Shown one piece after another: positions 1-5,568 of a stretch of DNA of 5,568 nucleotides. The stretch covers positions 3,456-9,023 of the forward strand of contig PABS01000109.1 in assembly GCA_002699325.1 (NCBI GenBank). The letters run 5' to 3'. Position 1 is the stretch's first letter, and each line of letters opens with the position of its first letter. The notes under the pieces were generated by a model. That model was not told the DNA's origin and did no database searches. It saw only the letters and a list, made by a program, of their open reading frames with translations. Source of the DNA: Ponticaulis sp. Its GTDB lineage: Bacteria; Pseudomonadota; Alphaproteobacteria; Caulobacterales; Hyphomonadaceae. The translations under genes were made by a program, and so were the position numbers.

Positions 1-1635
1 AACGCGACCGGCGAGCCGATGAAGGCGCTTGTGCCGTTGCCATCGCAGGTGGCGCGCTTCATTCGTCTGCCGAAACTGTCAAAGGCCCCGAAGCGCATCC
101 GCTTTCTGTCACTTGAGGGCGTATTACGGCTCTTTCTGGATATTATTTTCCCGGGCTTCTCATGTGTCGGGCAGTGCCAGTTCCGCGTTGTGCGAGATAG
201 CGATATCGAGATTGAGGAGGAGGCTGAAGACCTCATCCGTGAGTTTGAAATTCTGCTGAAACAACGTCGCCGCGGACGGGTCGTAAGGCTGAAGCTCGAC
301 GCCAAAGCAGAGGAATCGCTGAAGAAGTTCATCATTCACGGCGTTGGCGCTGAAGAGCAGGATATCGTCGAGGTCGACGGTATACTTGGTATGGCGCAGC
401 TTTCAGAGCTGATTGTGGATGAGCGGCCCGATCTTGTTTTTGCGCCATATGAGCCGCGTTTCCCGGAACGTATTCGGGAGCACAATGGTGACTGTTTCGC
501 AGCGATCCGCGCGAAAGACATGATTGTTCACCACCCTTATGAGTCTTTCGACGTGGTGGTGCAGTTCATCAAACAGGCTGCGCGCGATCCTGACGTCATC
601 GCCATCAAACAGACGCTGTACCGGACCTCCAAGAATTCGCCGGTGATCGCCGCGCTCGTGGAGGCCGCTGAATCTGGCAAGAACGTTACGGCGCTGGTCG
701 AGATTAAGGCGCGGTTCGATGAAGAGGCCAATCTTCGCTGGGCCCGCGACCTGGAGCGCGCCGGAGTACAGGTTGTCTATGGCTTTATCGAATACAAGAC
801 ACACGCAAAGGTCAGCCTTGTGGTTCGGAGGGAAGCTGGCGAGCTGCGAACCTATACGCACTTTGGCACCGGCAATTACCATCCGATCACGGCGAAGATT
901 TATACCGACCTTTCTCTGTTCACAGATGATCAGGCGCTGGGACGGGATGCGGGCCGCATCTTCAACTATGTGACGAGCTATGCTGAACCGCCGGAGCTGG
1001 AGAAAGTCTCCATGTCGCCGCTCAGTATGAAGGCGGACATTATCAAACTCATCCGTGCTGAGATCGCCAACGCGAAAGCAGGCAAGCCGAGCGGCATCTG
1101 GGCAAAGCTGAATTCGCTGGTCCATGATGAAGTGATTGATGCACTGTATCGCGCCAGCCAGGCCGGTGTGCCGGTCGAGCTGGTAATCCGCGGCATTTGT
1201 TCGCTGCGTCCCGGCGTTCCCGGACTCTCTGAAAACATTCGGGTGAAAAGCATTGTGGGGCGTTTCCTGGAACACTCCCGGATTGTGTGTTTTGCCAATG
1301 GCGCGCCACTTCCATCCGAGGAGGCGAAAGTCTTTATTTCGTCAGCGGACTGGATGCACCGCAATCTCGACCGGAGGGTCGAAGCGCTTGTGCCGCTTGA
1401 GAACAAGACGGTGAAACGGCAGGTGCTTGATCAGATCATGGTCGCAAATCTCAATGATGATGCGCAGAGCTGGGAGCTTCAGTCCGATGGCACCTTCAAG
1501 CGTGTCGTTCCGGAAGGCGAGGGCTTCTCTGTGCACGATTATCTGATGAAATACCCAAGCCTCTCCGGACGGGGCGAAGCCATTTCGGCGCAAATGCCAC
1601 CTCAGCTCGATCCGAAGTCCTATAATACGAAATGA
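1..1635 (+). CDS. ppk: Polyphosphate kinase 1, 5'-truncated by the window edge
   Basis: This enzyme reversibly transfers the terminal phosphate of ATP onto inorganic polyphosphate through a phosphohistidine intermediate. The frame is open from base 1, so the ATG at 19 is an internal Met and the true start lies upstream. Window residue n matches E. coli PPK residue n+167 throughout the core, so about 170 residues are missing (the N domain and part of the H domain). Catalytic His268 (KTHAK) equals E. coli His435 and His425 (LEHSR) equals His592. Arg208 (TLYR), Arg238 (KARFDEEAN), His287, Tyr301 and Arg397 equal Arg375, Arg405, His454, Tyr468 and Arg564. The C1 and C2 phospholipase-D-like domains (about 155-520) are therefore complete, and every key residue I checked is present. 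A tail of roughly 23 residues beyond the E. coli end carries [14 protein letters not shown], as is usual in alphaproteobacteria. The gene overlaps ppx by 4 bp. The identification is secure; the upstream promoter is outside the window. Confidence 0.98.
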   Translation, partial: NATGEPMKALVPLPSQVARFIRLPKLSKAPKRIRFLSLEGVLRLFLDIIFPGFSCVGQCQFRVVRDSDIEIEEEAEDLIREFEILLKQRRRGRVVRLKLDAKAEESLKKFIIHGVGAEEQDIVEVDGILGMAQLSELIVDERPDLVFAPYEPRFPERIREHNGDCFAAIRAKDMIVHHPYESFDVVVQFIKQAARDPDVIAIKQTLYRTSKNSPVIAALVEAAESGKNVTALVEIKARFDEEANLRWARDLERAGVQVVYGFIEYKTHAKVSLVVRREAGELRTYTHFGTGNYHPITAKIYTDLSLFTDDQALGRDAGRIFNYVTSYAEPPELEKVSMSPLSMKADIIKLIRAEIANAKAGKPSGIWAKLNSLVHDEVIDALYRASQAGVPVELVIRGICSLRPGVPGLSENIRVKSIVGRFLEHSRIVCFANGAPLPSEEAKVFISSADWMHRNLDRRVEALVPLENKTVKRQVLDQIMVANLNDDAQSWELQSDGTFKRVVPEGEGFSVHDYLMKYPSLSGRGEAISAQMPPQLDPKSYNTK

Positions 1636-3167
1636 CGCGTGCGAGCCGAGAGATTCAGAAACGACCAGGGCTTCTGCGGTTCACCCATTCTCAGAAGCCG
1701 CGCCAGCAGGCCGTCATCGATATTGGATCGAACTCCGTCCGCCTGATTGTTTATCAGGTGACGGGACGCAGCATTGTTCAGCGTCTCAATGAAAAGGTTA
1801 TGGCCGGTCTTGGCGAAAATCTTTCCGAGACCGGCAAGCTCTCGGAGAAGGGCGTTGAATCTGCACTGAAAGCGATCGCCCGGTTTTCTGCGATCTGCGC
1901 CTCACTTGGTGTCACGGATGTGTCAGCCATCGCTACGGCGGCGGTAAGAGACGCCAAGGATGGCAAAGCTTTCTGCGAAGCAGCAGAAGAAAACAGCGAC
2001 ATCAAAATCCGTGTCCTGTCTGGCGAAGAAGAAGCGCTCTATGCCGCGCTGGGCGTGGTCTCTGCACAAAGAGATCCGACCGGCCTGATCGGTGACCTCG
2101 GTGGCTCAAGCCTTGAACTCATATCTGCAGACGCGGGTGAGTTGGGAAAGGGCAAAACCTATAAGCTCGGCCCCCAGGCGCTGGAGGGAAAGTCCAAGCT
2201 CTCAGTGTCCAAACTCTCGGATTTTGTGAAGAAACAACTCCGTCAGGGTGGGGCTATCCCCAAAGCAGAACGATTTTACGGGGTTGGCGGCGCATGGCGC
2301 TCGATTGCAGCGCTTCACATGGAACTGAAAAACTATCCGCTTCGCGTGCTTCAGTCTTATTCCGTGCCAGCCAAGGAAATCATTGATCTCTGTGAGACAA
2401 TTGCGGATGTGAAAAAGCGCCCGGATGATCTGCTGGCGAGTGTTTCAAGTAAGCGCGCAGCGACCCTTCATTTCACAGCCCTAACCTTGAAGTGTGTGCT
2501 GGAAGAGTGCGGTGCGAAGGAATTCATCACGTCGGCCCACGGGCTTCGCGAGGGGATCGTTTACGAAAGCCTCGATCCAGAAACTCAACAATTTGATCCA
2601 CTGCTCGCTGGTGTTGCCACGCTCGCACATACAGATCAGAGACAGGTCGCGTTTTCGCGCGCTCTGCAGAACTTTCTGGATGAAATCCTCTCTGTTCTGC
2701 CGCCGGTTTTTGGCGATGACGCAGCGCATGAGCGACGCCTGCACGAAGCCGCGTTTATTCTCGCAGATATCGGCGCCATGCTGCATCCTGATCATCGTTC
2801 GGATATCGCCAAGCAACTGGTGCTGCGCGGTCCGTATACCGGGATCAACCATGTCGGCCGGGTCTATCTCGGCCTGATTACTGGTCTCCGTTACAATCGC
2901 AAGCATGTGGTGGAAGAGCTGGAGCAAAGCGTGCTGACGCCCGAACAGATCGAGCGTGCCAAAACCATTGCCCTTCTTATTCGTGTTGCCGCAGAATTTT
3001 CCGGCCGGACAGAGCGCATTTTGAAACGCGCTTCGATCAAGGCCATGGGCAATCAGCTCGTGCTGACCGTGCAGCCCCGTCACAAGGAGCTTGTGTCAGA
3101 AGGCGTCGAGAAACGCCTTGGCCATGCGGCGAGCCATATGCAGCTCGAGCCCGTCATCAAGTGCTGA
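1632..3167 (+). CDS. ppx: Exopolyphosphatase, Ppx/GppA family
   Basis: It is predicted to release orthophosphate from polyphosphate chain ends, opposing the product of the preceding gene; pppGpp phosphatase activity is also possible in this family. The protein has 511 residues. The ASKHA-fold core shows phosphate-1 [15 protein letters not shown] (27-41), [10 protein letters not shown] (102-111), the SGEEEA glutamates of the catalytic region (130-135), phosphate-2 [10 protein letters not shown] (154-163), GVGGAWRS (217-224) and [12 protein letters not shown] (301-312). The C-terminal domain (about 325-511) resembles the HD-like Ppx domain, but the usual His-Asp pair reads LADIG (377-381). It also has HPDHR and GINHVGR, as in alphaproteobacterial homologues. 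The start at 1632 is the only reasonable one: it overlaps the ppk stop as ATGA, and the next Met (57) lies inside the fold. This leaves a 26-residue basic extension before the first motif. No strong Shine-Dalgarno sequence precedes it, which suggests translational coupling. A second in-frame TGA (3168-3170) directly follows the stop. Confidence 0.95.
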   Translation: MTRASREIQKRPGLLRFTHSQKPRQQAVIDIGSNSVRLIVYQVTGRSIVQRLNEKVMAGLGENLSETGKLSEKGVESALKAIARFSAICASLGVTDVSAIATAAVRDAKDGKAFCEAAEENSDIKIRVLSGEEEALYAALGVVSAQRDPTGLIGDLGGSSLELISADAGELGKGKTYKLGPQALEGKSKLSVSKLSDFVKKQLRQGGAIPKAERFYGVGGAWRSIAALHMELKNYPLRVLQSYSVPAKEIIDLCETIADVKKRPDDLLASVSSKRAATLHFTALTLKCVLEECGAKEFITSAHGLREGIVYESLDPETQQFDPLLAGVATLAHTDQRQVAFSRALQNFLDEILSVLPPVFGDDAAHERRLHEAAFILADIGAMLHPDHRSDIAKQLVLRGPYTGINHVGRVYLGLITGLRYNRKHVVEELEQSVLTPEQIERAKTIALLIRVAAEFSGRTERILKRASIKAMGNQLVLTVQPRHKELVSEGVEKRLGHAASHMQLEPVIKC

Positions 3168-3176
3168 TGACATCAG
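3153..3176. repeat. Nested inverted repeats across the ppx/rnd convergent junction
   Basis: Two overlapping perfect inverted repeats span the junction. GTCATCA (3153-3159) pairs with TGATGAC (3165-3171) around a 5-nt loop. CTGATG-A-CATCAG (3164-3176) is a palindrome centred on 3170 that contains the ppx stop (3165-3167) and the rnd stop (3173-3175 on the minus strand). The intergenic gap is only 5 bp. The 7-bp stem is not GC-rich and no T-run follows on either strand, so it is a poor candidate for an intrinsic terminator. It may be a weak bidirectional 3'-end structure or chance symmetry favoured by opposed TGA stops. Confidence 0.4.
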
Positions 3177-4366
3177 ACTTCCGGCTGCGAATCTTTCAGG
3201 TCGGACGTGTCGAACATCTCGATTTGTCCTTTGTTGAAAGTGACCGCCAGTTTGCCGTGAAGCAGGTTCTGAGCGTGCTTTCCGAACAGATCGTATCGCC
3301 AGCCTGACATCACTTCTGTGTCTGCCCCGTCACCGGAAGCAATCTTTTCAAGGTCGGACGCATTGGCAACGAGACGTGGCGTGACAGAGGCATCATCGCA
3401 GATCTGTTTCAAAAGCACGCGCAACAGATCTGACGCCCCTGCAGGCGATGGCCCGCGATGCTTGGGCCGGTCAACGTCTGGGGCGATCTCGTCCACATTG
3501 TCGAGAGCCTCATTGATGGCCGACAGCAGGCCGCCGCCGTGACGCGAATTGGCAAAGCCTTTCGGGACTGACCGAAGGCGCTCAAGCGCCTGAGCATCGC
3601 GTGGCCTCTGGTCTGAGATTTCCTGGATGGCATCGTCCTTGAGAATGCGGCTGCGTGGGCGGTTGAGTTCCTGCGCGAGCGCTTCTCTCCAGATTGAGAC
3701 ATTCTTGAGGACGGCAAGATAGTCCTTGCGGTGGCGACGGATTTTCATCCGCTTCCAGGCGTCCTTTGGATCGGTCATGTATAGCTCAGGCGCGCTCAAT
3801 GCCATGTGGTCGGCCTCAATCCATGACCACCTGTCTTTCGCATCCAGCGTTTCCGCCATTTTGCGATAAGCTGCGCGCAGATGCGTCACGTCACCCAGTG
3901 CGTATTTCAGCTGTTTCTGGCTCAGTGGACGGCGGGTCCAGTCTGTAAACTGGGAGGATTTGTCGACCTGATTTCCCGTGAGCTGGGAGATGAGATTTTC
4001 GTATGAGATGGAATCACCAAGCCCGAGCGCCATAGCTGCGATCTGCGTATCGAAGATGGGCGCTGGCGGCGCGCCAAGCATACGCGTGAAGATTTCCATA
4101 TCCTGCCGCGCGGCGTGAAACACTTTTCCGATGTCCGGATCGGCCATGAGGTAGAGAAACGGTTTCAGATCCAGCCCATCGACCATCGGGTCGATCATGC
4201 CCTCAACGTCATCTGCTGCAGCCTGAATGAGGCACAGGGTCGGCCAGTAGGTGCTTTCCCTGTGAAACTCGGTATCCACAAAGATTACGTCGCTCTTTGA
4301 CAGAGCTGTACAGAAGGCGTTGAGCTCCTCCTGGGAAGTGATTACAGAGATCTCGTTGTCACTCAT
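3173..4366 (-). CDS. rnd: Ribonuclease D, DEDDy 3'-5' exoribonuclease
   Basis: This is a cytoplasmic 3'-to-5' exoribonuclease whose family trims 3' ends of tRNA precursors and other small stable RNAs, using two metal ions. The protein has 397 residues (E. coli 375). Exo I is FVDTEF (29-34) with Asp31 and Glu33; Exo II is HAARQDMEIF (84-93) with Asp89; Exo III is YALGDVTHL (155-163) with Tyr155 and Asp159. All four acidic ligands and the tyrosine of the DEDDy subclass are present. The first HRDC domain covers about 211-292 (RRHRKDYLAVLKNVSIWRE onward), and a second, more divergent helical unit covers about 310-385. The start ATG (4364-4366) has only a weak purine stretch (GAAG, 6 nt upstream). 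The gene converges on ppx with a 5-bp gap and is divergent from aspS, so it is probably transcribed alone from the promoter at 4400-4427. Nothing looks broken. Confidence 0.96.
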   Translation of the reverse strand: MSDNEISVITSQEELNAFCTALSKSDVIFVDTEFHRESTYWPTLCLIQAAADDVEGMIDPMVDGLDLKPFLYLMADPDIGKVFHAARQDMEIFTRMLGAPPAPIFDTQIAAMALGLGDSISYENLISQLTGNQVDKSSQFTDWTRRPLSQKQLKYALGDVTHLRAAYRKMAETLDAKDRWSWIEADHMALSAPELYMTDPKDAWKRMKIRRHRKDYLAVLKNVSIWREALAQELNRPRSRILKDDAIQEISDQRPRDAQALERLRSVPKGFANSRHGGGLLSAINEALDNVDEIAPDVDRPKHRGPSPAGASDLLRVLLKQICDDASVTPRLVANASDLEKIASGDGADTEVMSGWRYDLFGKHAQNLLHGKLAVTFNKGQIEMFDTSDLKDSQPEV

Positions 4367-4389
4367 ATGCAGCTTCGTTTCTCACTCGC

Positions 4390-4395
4390 TTGACA
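4390..4395 (+). promoter_or_regulatory. Possible -35 element for aspS
   Basis: A perfect TTGACA lies 58 nt upstream of the aspS start, inside the 87-bp divergent region. I find no convincing -10 hexamer at 16-18 nt, where the sequence is GT-rich (around TCGTGT), and no Caulobacter-type GCTANAWC at the expected distance. It sits beside the inferred rnd transcription start. It may be the -35 of a weak or activator-dependent promoter, or chance. Confidence 0.25.
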
Positions 4396-4399
4396 AGGC

Positions 4400-4427
4400 G
4401 GTATGGCCTGTGTCGTGTGCGCGCCAA
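4400..4427 (-). promoter_or_regulatory. Candidate housekeeping promoter for rnd
   Basis: Read on the minus strand, TTGGCGC (4421-4427) is followed after 13 nt by GCCATACC (4400-4407). This matches the Caulobacter housekeeping sigma consensus TTGaCgS-N10-14-GCtANAWC at 6 of 7 and 6 of 8 positions, with a permitted spacer. Transcription would start near 4393, giving a leader of roughly 26 nt before the rnd ATG. The match was found by eye and is unconfirmed. Confidence 0.45.
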
Positions 4428-4439
4428 ATAACAATCTAT

Positions 4440-4443
4440 GGAG
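4440..4443 (+). promoter_or_regulatory. Ribosome binding site of aspS
   Basis: GGAG lies 10 nt before ATG 4454, slightly longer spacing than ideal. It supports 4454 over the in-frame ATG at 4403, which would add 17 residues ([17 protein letters not shown]) with no counterpart in AspRS that I recall and whose codons fall in the region carrying the divergent promoter signals. Confidence 0.55.
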
Positions 4444-4453
4444 TCTTCCTGAA

Positions 4454-5568
4454 ATGCATCTCTACCGGACGCACACCTGTGGCGAGCTGCGGCAAAGCCA
4501 TGTGGATGAGACGGTCCGTTTGTCGGGCTGGGTTCACCGCAAACGCGACCATGGAGGGCTCCTGTTTGTGGACTTACGCGATCATTATGGTCTGACGCAA
4601 TGCGTGGTGACCCCTTCAAACGAAAATTTTGAGCGTTTAGAGCGTATCCGCGTCGAGAGCGTTATCACTGTTGAAGGGAAAGTCGTGTCCCGCGACTCCG
4701 AAACTGTGAATGCGAATCTGCCGACTGGTGAGATTGAAGTCCAGGTTTCAACAGTTGAAATCCAGTCTGAGGCCGCCGAGCTGCCACTGCCGGTTTTCGG
4801 CGAACCGGACTATCCGGAAGAGATTCGTCTCAAGCACCGTTATCTCGATTTGCGCCGGGAAACCCTTCACAAGAACATGGTTCTGCGTAGTCAGGTGATC
4901 ACGTCGCTGCGCCGCCGCATGGTTGATCAGGGCTTCACTGAATACCAGACGCCAATTCTCACGGCCTCTTCTCCGGAAGGCGCGCGCGACTTTCTGGTGC
5001 CGAGCCGTCTGCATCCGGGTCAGTTCTATGCGCTGCCGCAAGCGCCTCAGCAGTTCAAACAGCTGCTGATGGTGTCTGGCTTTGACCGGTATTTCCAGAT
5101 CGCGCCATGCTTCCGTGACGAGGATGCGCGTGCGGACCGTTCACCTGGCGAATTCTACCAGCTCGATATCGAGATGGCTTTTGTCAGTCAGGAAGATGTG
5201 TTCCAGGCGATCGAACCGGTGCTCGCCGGCGTGTTCGAGGAATTCTCAGGCGGCAAGAGCGTGACGCCCGCCGGTGAGTTTCCACGCATTCCCTATGCCG
5301 AAGCGATGCTGAAATATGGCAGCGACAAGCCCGATCTGCGCAACCCGCTGATCATCAGCGACGTGACCTCGCACTTCGAGACATCGGGCTTCGGCCTGTT
5401 CGAGAAGATAGTGGGCGGCGGCGGACGCGTGCGCGTGATCCCGGCGCCGAACACCGAAGGCAAGAGCCGCAAATTCTTCGACGATATGAACGACTGGGCG
5501 CGCCGCGAGGGCTTCGCCGGCCTCGGCTATGTCACCCGCAAGGGCGGCGAGTTCGGCGGGCCGATTGC
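4454..5568 (+). CDS. aspS: Aspartate-tRNA ligase, 3'-truncated by the window edge
   Basis: This class IIb synthetase attaches aspartate to tRNA-Asp. The frame is open from ATG 4454 to the window end (371 codons plus 2 bases), out of about 600 expected. The N-terminal OB-fold anticodon-binding domain covers about 1-105 ([23 protein letters not shown], 21-43). Then come YLDLRR (130-135), motif 1 around [10 protein letters not shown] (160-169), [13 protein letters not shown] (173-185), the aspartate-site region [14 protein letters not shown] (193-206), motif 2 [20 protein letters not shown] (219-238) and [11 protein letters not shown] (288-298). The GAD insertion domain has just begun; motif 3 lies outside. 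His33 within RDHGG is the residue linked to relaxed, tRNA-Asn-accepting AspRS in Pseudomonas, so the enzyme may serve the indirect Asn-tRNA route with GatCAB. Third-position GC rises sharply from about codon 289 (see findings). The gene is divergent from rnd. Confidence 0.97.
   Translation, partial: MHLYRTHTCGELRQSHVDETVRLSGWVHRKRDHGGLLFVDLRDHYGLTQCVVTPSNENFERLERIRVESVITVEGKVVSRDSETVNANLPTGEIEVQVSTVEIQSEAAELPLPVFGEPDYPEEIRLKHRYLDLRRETLHKNMVLRSQVITSLRRRMVDQGFTEYQTPILTASSPEGARDFLVPSRLHPGQFYALPQAPQQFKQLLMVSGFDRYFQIAPCFRDEDARADRSPGEFYQLDIEMAFVSQEDVFQAIEPVLAGVFEEFSGGKSVTPAGEFPRIPYAEAMLKYGSDKPDLRNPLIISDVTSHFETSGFGLFEKIVGGGGRVRVIPAPNTEGKSRKFFDDMNDWARREGFAGLGYVTRKGGEFGGPI

Noticed and set aside
403..1275. 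290-codon open frame on the minus strand inside ppk
   Set aside because: It is in exact codon register with ppk, so it stays open simply because TTA, CTA and TCA codons are rare in the sense gene. The translation shows no recognisable family, and ppk is fully intact.
3000..3009. TCCGGCCGGA palindrome
   Set aside because: It is within conserved ppx codons (FSGRT) and can be expected by chance in GC-rich coding DNA.
2481..3083. 200-codon minus-strand open frame inside ppx
   Set aside because: Same in-register antisense effect; the sense strand encodes a well-conserved Ppx domain.
3576..3591. AGGCGCT-CA-AGCGCCT inverted repeat
   Set aside because: It lies in the HRDC coding part of rnd (ALERLR), the loop is only 2 nt when fully paired, and no T-run follows on either strand.
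4403..4453. Upstream in-frame ATG giving a 17-residue longer AspRS
   Set aside because: The ribosome binding site and the family-typical MHxYRTHTCGxL N-terminus both favour 4454.
4320..4619. Short open frames on both strands across the rnd/aspS spacer (4320-4595 plus, 4359-4619 minus)
   Set aside because: Both overlap the certain 5' ends of rnd and aspS out of frame, and their composition is not protein-like.
4748..5041. 97-codon minus-strand open frame inside aspS
   Set aside because: Again in codon register with the sense gene, opposite conserved AspRS sequence.

Overview
The window reads as an ordinary, gene-dense chromosomal segment of an alphaproteobacterium. Four protein-coding genes fill almost all of it: ppk (5' end missing) and ppx on the plus strand, rnd on the minus strand, then aspS (3' end missing) on the plus strand. 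The class assignment rests on family-specific wording. The Ppx C-terminal domain has the HPDxR...GIxHxGR pattern, AspRS starts MHxYRTHTCGxLR and has the DRSPGEFYQ form of motif 2, and PPK ends with a HDYxMxxPSLSGRG tail. The gene order matches what I recall from this class. Base composition is moderate for alphaproteobacteria; a marine Hyphomonadaceae-like member would fit, but that is a guess.

Layout: 1-1635 is the C-terminal three quarters of polyphosphate kinase. It overlaps the start of exopolyphosphatase (1632-3167) by the four bases ATGA. Only 5 bp separate the ppx stop from the stop of the convergent RNase D gene (3173-4366, minus). A short palindrome covers both stop codons. An 87-bp divergent region (4367-4453) holds the control signals of rnd and aspS. 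AspRS begins at 4454 and runs off the right edge after 371 codons, just inside its GAD insertion domain.

Function: PPK and Ppx make and degrade inorganic polyphosphate and are probably translated in a coupled way from one mRNA. RNase D (3' trimming of tRNA and other stable RNA) and AspRS (charging of tRNA-Asp, and probably tRNA-Asn) are housekeeping RNA and translation genes placed back to back.

I see no mobile element, CRISPR array, RNA gene or toxin/defence cassette, and no sign of an undescribed system. The least expected observation is a sharp rise in third-position GC over the last 83 codons of aspS. That could reflect gene mosaicism or an assembly join. The other findings are small-scale features.
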